Below are positions 6,658 to 14,607 of a DNA stretch of 64,000 nucleotides, one piece after another (positions within the stretch are counted from its first letter, which is position 1; every line of letters begins with the position of its first letter). The DNA lies in contig CALRXU020000009.1 in the NCBI GenBank assembly GCA_943372215.1, forward strand, positions 124,001 to 188,000. The letters are read 5' to 3'. The position numbers and the translations under genes are program-made. The notes under the pieces were generated by a model that did no database searches, was not told the DNA's origin, and was given only the letters and a program-made list of their open reading frames with translations. Source of the DNA: UBA6183 sp943372215. GTDB lineage: Bacteria; Bacteroidota; Bacteroidia; UKL13-3.

Positions 6658-7437
6658 ATGAACAACAAACAACAAAAGCTGGAAGCCTTCTCTCGCTTGC
6701 TGGATATAATGGATGAATTGCGTGAGAAATGTCCTTGGGACATGAAACAAACCAACGAAAGCTTAAGGCATTTAACCATTGAAGAAACTTATGAACTTAG
6801 TGACGCCATTTTAAAAAACGACACCAACGAAATAAAAAAAGAGCTGGGCGATGTGCTGTTGCATTTGGTGTTTTATGCACGCATAGGAAGTGAAACAGGG
6901 AGCTTTGATATTGCAGATGTGTGCAATAGTTTGTGTGAAAAGTTGATTTCCCGCCACCCTCATATTTATGGCGATGTAAAAGTTGAAAATGCCGAACAGG
7001 TAAAAGAAAACTGGGAACAACTTAAATTGAAGGAAGGCAACAAATCGGTGCTAAGTGGCGTAGCCAAAGGCACACCCAGCATAGTAAAAGCCTTGCGCAT
7101 GCAAGAAAAAGCTGCACAGGTAGGTTTTGACTGGCCCACACCCAAAGAAGTTTGGGCCAAGGTTGATGAAGAGCTGGCTGAACTCAAAGAAGAATTTAAC
7201 ACCAACCCAACATCAGAACATACAGAAAAAGAGTTTGGCGATTACCTGTTTTCATTGATTAACCTGGCCCGCAAATACAACATCAACCCTGATGATGCCC
7301 TGGAAAAAACCAACCATAAATTCCTTACAAGGTTTCAATACATTGAAGAAAAAGCCAAGGAAAACAACCAAAAACTCACTGAAATGACCTTGGAAGAAAT
7401 GGATGTGTATTGGAACGAAGCCAAAACAAAGGCATAA
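6658..7437 (+). CDS. mazG: nucleoside triphosphate pyrophosphohydrolase MazG
   Basis: Hydrolyses (d)NTPs to monophosphates and pyrophosphate, cleaning the nucleotide pool. Length (259 residues) matches the two-domain MazG of bacteria. Domain 1 shows CPWDMKQTNESLRHLTIEETYEL-type helices (residues 22-45) with the EExxE metal motif and ELGDVLLHLVFYARI (60-75). Domain 2 shows DELAELKEEF and EKEFGDYLFSLINLAR with a second EExxD-type site. The intervening VAKGTPSIVKALRMQEKAAQVGFDW is a MazG hallmark. It is not next to mazEF, so the name should not be read as a toxin-antitoxin part. It is probably monocistronic; a 140-base spacer follows. Confidence 0.95.
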   Translation: MNNKQQKLEAFSRLLDIMDELREKCPWDMKQTNESLRHLTIEETYELSDAILKNDTNEIKKELGDVLLHLVFYARIGSETGSFDIADVCNSLCEKLISRHPHIYGDVKVENAEQVKENWEQLKLKEGNKSVLSGVAKGTPSIVKALRMQEKAAQVGFDWPTPKEVWAKVDEELAELKEEFNTNPTSEHTEKEFGDYLFSLINLARKYNINPDDALEKTNHKFLTRFQYIEEKAKENNQKLTEMTLEEMDVYWNEAKTKA

Positions 7438-7577
7438 CTTTTTGCCCTTTCCGTTTTTATTTTTTGCTCCCAATAAATGGGTGATTTTAGGAACAGGCCT
7501 TACCAAATGAAGCCTTGTTTTTACCCCCTATTGTTTCGTGGCAATTTATGCTATATTGCTTTACACAATAAACCTGC

Positions 7578-8987
7578 ATGAATAGCATACAATTTTACGG
7601 TGCTGCCCAAACCGTTACAGGCAGCAAACATTTAATAACCACCACCCAAGGAAAAAAAATCTTACTGGATTGTGGCTTGTTTCAAGGGCGCATTACCAAC
7701 AAAGAGGAAATGAACCGCCACTTTGGTTTTACCCCACACGATTTGGATTATGTAATTTTATCGCATGCCCACATTGACCATACCGGCTTGTTGCCCAGGT
7801 TAGTAAAATTGGGATTTAGGGGCGTAATATTTGCTACTCCGGCCACCATTTCATTATGTGAACTGATGCTGATGGACTCTGCACACATCCAAAAAGAAGA
7901 TTTGCGGTATATTAACAAAAGGAGGGCTAAAAAAGGGGAAGAAGCCATTGAGGCTTTGTACGACCAATTGGATGTGGAAAAGGTGCTTGATTTGATGGTA
8001 CCTGTGGAGTACGAGGAGGTACTGAAAATTGATAAAGACATTACCTTAACCTTTACAGATGCAGGGCATTTGTTGGGCAGTGCTGCCATTAACCTGGACC
8101 TGAGCAATGGCAAAGGCAAAAAAACAAAACTTACTTTTACAGGAGATATTGGTCGATTTAACGACCAGATTTTGCGCCCACCACAACCCTTTCGCCAATG
8201 CGATATTTTAATTTGTGAAAGTACTTATGGCAACCGACTTCACCCCACAGCACCCGATATTGAACAAGAACTGCTAGAAGTAATTACCACCACCTGCGTT
8301 CAAAACAAAGGCAAGCTCATTATACCAGCTTTTAGCGTTGACCGCACACAAGATCTTATTTTTATGTTGGACAAGTTTGCCAACAAGGGATTGCTCCCTC
8401 CGGTAAAAGTGTTTGTGGATAGCCCATTATCGGTTAAAGCAACTGGCGTAATCAGGAAACATGAAGAATGTTACAACGATAATTTTTTGGCCTATTTACA
8501 CAAAGACCCGGACCCATTTGGTTTTAACGACCTCACTTATGTGAGCGAAGTAACACAGTCAAAAGCAATAAACGATATTAAAAAGCCATGTATTATTATT
8601 TCTGCATCAGGCATGGCAGAAGCCGGGCGCATTAAACACCACATTGCCAACAATATTGGCAACCCTAAAAACACCATACTAATGGTTGGTTACTGCACCC
8701 CTGAAAGTTTGGGAGGCAAACTAAAGGCAGGCGAAAAACAAGTGCGCATTTTTGGTGAACCTTATGATGTAAAAGCACGTGTGGAAAATATGGATTACTT
8801 TAGTGCACATGCTGATTACAAAGAGATATTGCAGTTTTTACAACACCAAAAAGCAGATAAGGTAAGCCAGGTATTTTTGGTGCATGGAGAATACGCTGCC
8901 CAGCAGGCATTGCAAACAAAACTGGCCGAAGTTGGTTTTAACAACATACATATACCCAAACAGGCTGAGCGATTTGAGTTTGAATAA
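7578..8987 (+). CDS. beta-CASP metallo-beta-lactamase family nuclease (RNA-processing type)
   Basis: A 469-residue cytosolic enzyme with the metallo-beta-lactamase core and a beta-CASP insertion, the architecture of CPSF73/Ysh1-like and archaeal/bacterial RNA endo- or exonucleases. Motif 2 is SHAHIDHTG (His63, His65, Asp67, His68). Later motifs are DAGHLLGSAA, FTGDIGR, the beta-CASP ESTYGNRLH, PAFSVDRTQD and SASGMAEAGRIKHH, and the C-terminal YFSAHADYKE with a final LVHGE. All metal-binding motifs look intact. In bacteria such proteins are usually annotated as MBL-fold RNA-specific exonucleases; the actual substrate is inferred. It is followed 31 bases later by the queuosine-precursor transporter. 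Confidence 0.92.
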   Translation: MNSIQFYGAAQTVTGSKHLITTTQGKKILLDCGLFQGRITNKEEMNRHFGFTPHDLDYVILSHAHIDHTGLLPRLVKLGFRGVIFATPATISLCELMLMDSAHIQKEDLRYINKRRAKKGEEAIEALYDQLDVEKVLDLMVPVEYEEVLKIDKDITLTFTDAGHLLGSAAINLDLSNGKGKKTKLTFTGDIGRFNDQILRPPQPFRQCDILICESTYGNRLHPTAPDIEQELLEVITTTCVQNKGKLIIPAFSVDRTQDLIFMLDKFANKGLLPPVKVFVDSPLSVKATGVIRKHEECYNDNFLAYLHKDPDPFGFNDLTYVSEVTQSKAINDIKKPCIIISASGMAEAGRIKHHIANNIGNPKNTILMVGYCTPESLGGKLKAGEKQVRIFGEPYDVKARVENMDYFSAHADYKEILQFLQHQKADKVSQVFLVHGEYAAQQALQTKLAEVGFNNIHIPKQAERFEFE

Positions 8988-9018
8988 GTAGTTCCGCAAC
9001 CAGCCCTTCTTATTTTAT

Positions 9019-9777
9019 ATGAAAGAAACAAAACGTACGATTTTATTGCTGATTTTAGGCTCCTTTTTTATAGCCAACGCCATTATTGCTGAATTTGTTG
9101 GTGTAAAAATTTTCTCCGTTGAAGGTACACTTGGTATTCCGCCTTTTCAATTACCCCTTTTTGGGGATGTTTATTCGTTTAACATGACTGCGGGCGTGCT
9201 CATGTGGCCCATGGTATTTATAATGACAGATATTATTAACGAGTATTATGGTAAAAACGGGGTGCGTTTGTTTTCTTATATCGCAGCAGCATTAATTGCT
9301 TATGCCTTTTTAGCGGTGTATTCAACCATTAAAATTACACCGGCTAACTTTTGGTTAATGAAAGAAACAGAAAACGGAGTAATCAACATGCAAGAGGCCT
9401 TTAGCCAAATTTTCGGGCAAGGATTGTGGATTATTATTGGTTCATTGTTTGCCTTTTTAGTAGGCCAATTGGTTGATGTGTATACCTTTCATTTGATTAA
9501 AACCAAAACAGGCAATAAGGCGTTGTGGTTGCGCAGCACAGGCTCTACACTGGTTTCGCAGTTTATAGATAGTTTTGTGGTGTTAATTATTGCCTTTTAC
9601 ATTGGTGGGAACTGGCCTTTAAAATTGGTATTGGCCGTAGGCGTGGTAAATTACATTTATAAATTTTTGGTGGCCATTTGTTTAACCCCATTGTTGTACC
9701 TGGTGCATGCCGCTATTGACCGCTATTTGGGCAAAGAGCTGGCTGAACAAATGATGGCTGAAGCAGCCACTGATTAA
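9019..9777 (+). CDS. queuosine precursor transporter, YhhQ family
   Basis: Integral membrane protein of 252 residues with about six hydrophobic helices. It matches the YhhQ/DUF165 (VUT) family that imports 7-deazaguanine precursors (preQ0/preQ1) for queuosine in tRNA. Signature segments are ILGSFFIANAIIAEFVGVKIF, WPMVFIMTDIINEYYGKNGVR (residues 62-82), GSLFAFLVGQLVDVYTFHLIK and RSTGSTLVSQFIDSFVVLIIAF. Together these carry the polar residues (Asn, Glu, Asp, Gln) thought to line the path. No que genes are adjacent and no preQ1 riboswitch fits in the 31-base leader. It may be cotranscribed with the upstream nuclease. Family assignment is strong; the precise substrate is inferred. Confidence 0.92.
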   Translation: MKETKRTILLLILGSFFIANAIIAEFVGVKIFSVEGTLGIPPFQLPLFGDVYSFNMTAGVLMWPMVFIMTDIINEYYGKNGVRLFSYIAAALIAYAFLAVYSTIKITPANFWLMKETENGVINMQEAFSQIFGQGLWIIIGSLFAFLVGQLVDVYTFHLIKTKTGNKALWLRSTGSTLVSQFIDSFVVLIIAFYIGGNWPLKLVLAVGVVNYIYKFLVAICLTPLLYLVHAAIDRYLGKELAEQMMAEAATD

Positions 9778-9836
9778 CAAGCCTGTGTATTTATGGGCCA
9801 ATTTTGTATCTTGCTGGCTTAATCTTTTTAAATTTA

Positions 9837-11069
9837 ATGGAAATAAAAAACAATGCCTTTTACGCTGGTGGCGTAAAATTAACTGATGTGGCTTCTGAGT
9901 TTGGAACCCCTGTTTATGTGTATGATGCAAACAAAATTACTCAACAATATAAACGGTTAATTAAGGCATTTAAACCCATTGATATTAAGATTAAGTATGC
10001 CTGCAAAGCACTAAACAATACGGCTGTTTTAAAGCTATTAAAAAAAGAAGGAAGCGGCCTTGACACTGTATCCATTAATGAAGTGCATTTGGGCTTACGC
10101 GCTGGCTTTACCCCTGACGAAATTATTTTCACACCCAATTGTGTGGGCATTGATGAAATTAAAGCCGCTGTTGAGCTGGGTGTGCATATTAACATTGATA
10201 ACATCAGCATCCTGGAACAATTTGGCGCACTGTATGGCAATACCGTACCTTGTTGCATCAGGTTAAACCCGCACATCATGGCAGGTGGTAACAGCAAAAT
10301 CAGCACCGGGCATATTGATAGCAAATTTGGCATCAGCATTTATCAGTTGCGCCATGTGCTTAGGGTGGTAAAATCGCACAACATGCACATCAATGGTTTA
10401 CACATGCACACAGGCAGCGATATTTTAGATGCAGGCGTGTTTCTACAAGGCGCTGAAATTTTGTTTGATTGTGCCAAAGACTTCCCTGACTTGGCCTTTA
10501 TAGATTTTGGCAGTGGGTTTAAAGTGGCCTACAAAGAGGGAGACGTAACCACAGACATTGAAGAACTGGGACAATTGCTCGGAAACCGTTTTCAGGCATT
10601 TTGTACTGACTATGGCAAACCATTGGAGTTGTGGTTTGAACCCGGAAAATTTTTGGTAAGTGAGGCTGGATATTTCCTGGTAAAATCCAATGTAATTAAA
10701 CAAACCACCGCCACTGTTTTTGTGGGCGTAGATAGCGGCATGAATCACCTAATCAGGCCCATGCTGTATGATTCGTACCATGAAATTGTAAATTTGAGCA
10801 ACCCTGAAGGGAAACAACGCATTTACACCGTGGTGGGCAATATTTGCGAAACCGATACTTTTGGCTGGGACCGAAAAATTACTGAAGTACATGAAGGCGA
10901 TGTGTTGTGTTTTAAGAATGCCGGAGCTTATGGTTTTACCATGGCCAGCAATTACAATGCGCGAACCAAGCCCGCTGAAGTACTCATTTATGAAAACAAG
11001 GCCCATTTAATACGCAAGCGAGAATCGCTTGATGATGTGCTGGCAAACGAAATAGCCCTAACTATTTAA
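9837..11069 (+). CDS. lysA: diaminopimelate decarboxylase
   Basis: Last step of lysine synthesis: decarboxylates meso-diaminopimelate to L-lysine with PLP. From the ATG at 9837 it is 410 residues, fitting the family; an in-frame upstream start would add a hydrophobic 11-residue tail that the family lacks. The PLP lysine is Lys57 in KYACKALN. Other hallmarks are HTGSDI (phosphate-binding region), ELWFEPGKFLVSEAG, VGVDSGMNHLIRPMLYDSYH, and the CETDTFGWDR loop supplying the catalytic Cys from the partner subunit of the dimer, plus NAGAYGF near the end. It is closed by a terminator, so monocistronic or last in a short unit. Confidence 0.95.
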   Translation: MEIKNNAFYAGGVKLTDVASEFGTPVYVYDANKITQQYKRLIKAFKPIDIKIKYACKALNNTAVLKLLKKEGSGLDTVSINEVHLGLRAGFTPDEIIFTPNCVGIDEIKAAVELGVHINIDNISILEQFGALYGNTVPCCIRLNPHIMAGGNSKISTGHIDSKFGISIYQLRHVLRVVKSHNMHINGLHMHTGSDILDAGVFLQGAEILFDCAKDFPDLAFIDFGSGFKVAYKEGDVTTDIEELGQLLGNRFQAFCTDYGKPLELWFEPGKFLVSEAGYFLVKSNVIKQTTATVFVGVDSGMNHLIRPMLYDSYHEIVNLSNPEGKQRIYTVVGNICETDTFGWDRKITEVHEGDVLCFKNAGAYGFTMASNYNARTKPAEVLIYENKAHLIRKRESLDDVLANEIALTI

Positions 11070-11087
11070 TTGCACCTTAAACTTATT

Positions 11088-11118
11088 AAAACTTCATGGA
11101 TAACGTGGAGTTTTTTTT
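11088..11118 (+). terminator. terminator of lysA
   Basis: AAAACTTCA (11088-11096) pairs with TGGAGTTTT (11106-11114) with one G-T pair, followed by a run of eight T. Confidence 0.82.
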
Positions 11119-11164
11119 ATGCCACAAAATGCTAAATTGCTTTGGTTAATTTAACATCAATGCC

Positions 11165-13219
11165 ATGAAAAAAATACTTTACTTACTCATTGCAATAATT
11201 ATGGTAGGAAGCTTAAACGCTCAACAGCGGCTCACCCCTGAAACCCTTTGGCAACTTGGCCGCGTAAGCAATCCAATTGTTTCAGCTGACGGAAAACAAT
11301 TCCTTTATGAGGTTAAAACCTACGTTTTACAGGCCAATAAAGGTACAAATATTGTTTACCTGCAACAGGTACTTGGAGGAAATCCAGTGGCCATTACTGA
11401 TGCAGCCACCAACGCCTTTTCTGCTCGATTTAGACCCGATGGGCAAAGAGTTACTTTTTTATCAGCAAAAAGCGGAGAGGTGCAACTGTACGAAATAAAC
11501 CTGGATGGCAGCAACATGGTACAAATTACACAGGTAAAAGGTGGTATTGAATGTTATAAGTATGCCCCAGCTATGAACAACTTGGTTTATGCTGCAAAAG
11601 TAAAGCTAGAGCAAACAGCCGCAGAAATGTATCCTGATTTACCAGAGGTAAAGGCCCGCATTATTGATGGCTTATATTATAGGCATTGGGACGCATGGAA
11701 CGATTACTCTTACATCCACCCTTTTGTGGCCAGTTACCAAAACGGGCAGATTATTGGTGAACCTGTGGATATTTTAGGCGAAGAAAAATTCCACGCACCA
11801 GAACCTCCTTTTGGAGACGACAACGAATTTACCTGGAGTCCTGATGGCAAAAAACTGGCCTACTCCTGCAAAAGACTTACTGGTACACCAAGTGCCGTAA
11901 GCACCAATACCGATATTTACGTTTACAGCACTGAAACCAAACACTCCCAAAACATAACAGAATTAAACAGCGGCTACGACCGTGAGCCACAATTTAGCCC
12001 TGATGGCAAAAAAATTGCCTGGTTGCAAATGCGCAGAGCCGGAAACGAAGCCGATAAAAATCGGTTGATGGTGTATTATTTTGCAGATAAGAAGGAAATA
12101 GAAATTACCAAAGATTTTGATTACACCACGGATGCTTTTGTGTGGAACAATACTGGCTCACAACTGTTTTTTATTGCCCAGGTGCAAGCCACCCGAAATA
12201 TTTACACCGCTACTGAAAAGGTTAAAAAAACAGGTGCTACTTACTCTGAAGTAAAACCTGTTACCTCAGGAGACCATGATTATTTGGGCATTAGTATAGC
12301 CGGAAATGAAAAGGCATTTACCCTATTGGGCTCTAAACAAACCATGAGCCAACCTACTGAAATTTATGCCATCAACAAAAATGGCGAGGAACGCCAGCTT
12401 ACTTTTGTTACCAAACCCATTTGGGATGGTGTAAAATTGGGCAAGGTAGAAAAACGCATGATAGAAACTACCGATGGCAAACAAATGCTTACTTGGGTAA
12501 TTTACCCACCTGACTTTGACAGCCGCAAGCGTTACCCTACCCTATTGTATTGCCAGGGTGGTCCGCAAAGTATGGTGAGCCAATATTTTAGCTACCGCTG
12601 GAATTTTCAGTTGATGGCCAACAATGGTTATATTGTAATTGCACCCAATCGCAGGGGATTACCAGGTTTTGGCACGGAGTGGAATGACGCCATTATTGGC
12701 GATTATGGAGGCCAATGCATGAAAGATTATTTAAGTGCAGTAGATGAAGTGAGCAAGGCAACTTACGTGGCCAAAGACAAACGCGCTGCTGTGGGAGCCA
12801 GTTTTGGAGGATACAGTGTGTATTGGTTAGCTGGCAATCACCAACAACGTTTTAAAACCTTTATTGCCCATTGTGGGATGTTTAACATAGAAAGTTGGTA
12901 TGGAACAACCGAAGAAATGTTTTTTGCCAATAATGACAACAAAGGCCCGTATTGGCAAGCACCACGCAGCAGAAATTATGATAACTCACCCCACAAATTT
13001 GTGCAAAACTGGGATAGCCCAATATTGGTTATTCACAACGAAAAGGATTTTAGGGTGCCATTGGGACAAGGCATGGAAGCTTTTAATGCGGCTCAGCTAA
13101 AAGGATTAAACAGCCGCTTTTTGTATTTCCCTGACGAAAACCACTGGGTTACCAAACCACAAAACTCCGTGCTTTGGCAAAGGGTTTTCTTTGAGTGGCT
13201 CGATTATCATTTAAAGTAA
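11165..13219 (+). CDS. secreted S9 family serine peptidase (prolyl oligopeptidase/acylaminoacyl-peptidase type)
   Basis: A 684-residue protein with a signal peptide (residues 1-19, SLNAQ) and an N-terminal beta-propeller. Propeller strands are visible as repeated SPDGKKLAY-type motifs (FRPDGQRVTFL, WSPDGKKLAYS, FSPDGKKIAWL). An alpha/beta-hydrolase domain follows from about residue 440. The catalytic triad is Ser546 (GASFGGYS), Asp628 (NEKDFRVP) and His660 (ENHWV). Upstream, CQGGPQSM is the oxyanion-hole-type loop of the family. Expected activity is release of di-, tri- or acylated peptides from oligopeptides in the periplasm, feeding amino-acid uptake. It is a single gene; a lipoprotein with its own -7 box follows. 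Confidence 0.93.
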   Translation: MKKILYLLIAIIMVGSLNAQQRLTPETLWQLGRVSNPIVSADGKQFLYEVKTYVLQANKGTNIVYLQQVLGGNPVAITDAATNAFSARFRPDGQRVTFLSAKSGEVQLYEINLDGSNMVQITQVKGGIECYKYAPAMNNLVYAAKVKLEQTAAEMYPDLPEVKARIIDGLYYRHWDAWNDYSYIHPFVASYQNGQIIGEPVDILGEEKFHAPEPPFGDDNEFTWSPDGKKLAYSCKRLTGTPSAVSTNTDIYVYSTETKHSQNITELNSGYDREPQFSPDGKKIAWLQMRRAGNEADKNRLMVYYFADKKEIEITKDFDYTTDAFVWNNTGSQLFFIAQVQATRNIYTATEKVKKTGATYSEVKPVTSGDHDYLGISIAGNEKAFTLLGSKQTMSQPTEIYAINKNGEERQLTFVTKPIWDGVKLGKVEKRMIETTDGKQMLTWVIYPPDFDSRKRYPTLLYCQGGPQSMVSQYFSYRWNFQLMANNGYIVIAPNRRGLPGFGTEWNDAIIGDYGGQCMKDYLSAVDEVSKATYVAKDKRAAVGASFGGYSVYWLAGNHQQRFKTFIAHCGMFNIESWYGTTEEMFFANNDNKGPYWQAPRSRNYDNSPHKFVQNWDSPILVIHNEKDFRVPLGQGMEAFNAAQLKGLNSRFLYFPDENHWVTKPQNSVLWQRVFFEWLDYHLK

Positions 13220-13273
13220 AGTTTGGCAAGGTTTTAGCAAACCATAATTCAAAACGATTTCAGGGCTTTTTAA

Positions 13274-13281
13274 TATGTTTG
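13274..13281 (+). promoter_or_regulatory. -7 box just before the DUF4197 gene
   Basis: TATGTTTG matches TAnnTTTG and ends four bases before the ATG at 13286, implying a leaderless or near-leaderless mRNA. I see no clear -33 TTTG at the right distance. Confidence 0.5.
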
Positions 13282-13285
13282 TAGT

Positions 13286-14011
13286 ATGAAAAAATTATTG
13301 ATTGTGTTGATGGCAGCTTTTGCCTTAACCTCATGTACGCAGGATGAAATTAACAAGATTTTATCAAGTGGCGAGCTGTCTAATGAAGAAGTGATTCTTG
13401 GTTTAAAATCAGCATTAAATGTGGGTACAGATACCTCTGTTACCATATTGAATAAAATTGACGGATACTATAAAGACGATGCCGTTAAAATTCTCTTGCC
13501 AGAGGAAGCACAAGTAATATATGACAACATCAGCAAAATACCTGGAGGTAACGCATTGGTAGAAGAAACTGTTAAAAGCCTGAACCGTGCTGCTGAAGAT
13601 GCCGCCATTGAAGCCAAACCCATTTTTGTAGACGCCATTACAGGCATTACCATTACAGATGGATTGAGCATATTAAAAGGAACAGATACCGCAGCCACTG
13701 CCTACTTAAAAGGCAAAACCTTTAGCCCGCTTACGGCAGCTTTCTCTCCAAAAATTGATATTTCGCTAAACAAAAAACTGCTTGGAAACATTTCAGCAAA
13801 CTCCGCTTATAACGATTTAATCAAAGCTTACAACGATGCATCGTTGGGCGGTTTATTGTTCCCTAAAATTACCACCAATACCCTGGGCGAACATGTTACC
13901 AAACGCGCATTGGATGGGCTGTTTAAAAAGGTAGCTGACGAAGAAATGGCTATTCGTAAGGACCCACTGGCCCGTGTGACGGATATTCTGAGAAAAGTTT
14001 TTGGAAGTTAA
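13286..14011 (+). CDS. DUF4197 family lipoprotein
   Basis: A 241-residue envelope protein. The signal peptide ends in a lipobox (FALTSC, lipidated Cys17). The body matches the DUF4197 pattern: LSNEEVILGLKSALNVGTDTSV near the start, a central helical part with NRAAEDAAIEAKPIF, and the late segment GLLFPKITTNTLGEHVTKRALDGLF. The molecular function of the family is unknown. The next gene starts three bases after the stop, so this heads a three-gene unit with two outer-membrane-type proteins, which suggests an envelope role. Confidence 0.88.
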   Translation: MKKLLIVLMAAFALTSCTQDEINKILSSGELSNEEVILGLKSALNVGTDTSVTILNKIDGYYKDDAVKILLPEEAQVIYDNISKIPGGNALVEETVKSLNRAAEDAAIEAKPIFVDAITGITITDGLSILKGTDTAATAYLKGKTFSPLTAAFSPKIDISLNKKLLGNISANSAYNDLIKAYNDASLGGLLFPKITTNTLGEHVTKRALDGLFKKVADEEMAIRKDPLARVTDILRKVFGS

Positions 14012-14013
14012 CC

Positions 14014-14607
14014 ATGAATAAAACTGTTTTTTTAGTTACACTGCTGTGTGCTTTTCAAAACGCTCATATTCTGGCCCAAACAAATAAAATCCCAAACCTC
14101 TCCCAGCTACATGTGGGTATCGGGTACATGCCTGTATTGCGCTTTAAGCCAACTACTTTTGATTATACTCCGAACAACCTGAAACAGGCTACAATAGGGC
14201 TTAATTACGGGAGTGGTTATATCAAATACCGTTTTCAGTATGCATTTATAGAGCCCACCAATACCATTTACCCAGATTGCAGAATATTTGACAACAGTTT
14301 GGGTTATACCCATTTTGTAAAATTGTTTAATGGAGGTTACCTGTTTGCTGGTGCACAAGTGGGATTAAATACTTTTTACATGGATGTAAGCGGCTCCAGC
14401 CTGTCAGCTAACCGCAGCTTGGAAACAGAAATGAGCAGTGGTATTGAATTGGGATTAGAAGTACGGTTAAAAAACAAACTGGGATTTGTTGCGGCATTTA
14501 AACAACAGCGAATTTTTGCCTTACCCAGAAATGATTTATCTATGATTGACCTTGGTATGGTGTATTACTTTGGCAGCAACGCAAAACTAAAAAAATGGCT
14601 CGAATAA
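14014..14607 (+). CDS. predicted outer-membrane beta-barrel protein
   Basis: A 197-residue protein with a signal peptide (cleavage near AHILAQ). Its amphipathic strands are typical of small 8-stranded barrels: QLHVGIGYMPVL, QATIGLNYGSGYIKYRFQYAF, GYLFAGAQVGLNTFYM, GIELGLEVRLKNKLGFVAAF, and a last strand DLGMVYYFG. No enzyme motif. It is translationally coupled both ways: three bases after the DUF4197 stop, and its last 13 bases overlap the start of the TonB-plug gene. The three probably act in one envelope assembly, but the ligand is unknown. Confidence 0.75.
   Translation: MNKTVFLVTLLCAFQNAHILAQTNKIPNLSQLHVGIGYMPVLRFKPTTFDYTPNNLKQATIGLNYGSGYIKYRFQYAFIEPTNTIYPDCRIFDNSLGYTHFVKLFNGGYLFAGAQVGLNTFYMDVSGSSLSANRSLETEMSSGIELGLEVRLKNKLGFVAAFKQQRIFALPRNDLSMIDLGMVYYFGSNAKLKKWLE

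Noticed and set aside
6658..7437. MazG as part of a toxin-antitoxin module
   Set aside because: It is the pyrophosphohydrolase of the nucleotide pool; no mazEF-type gene is adjacent.
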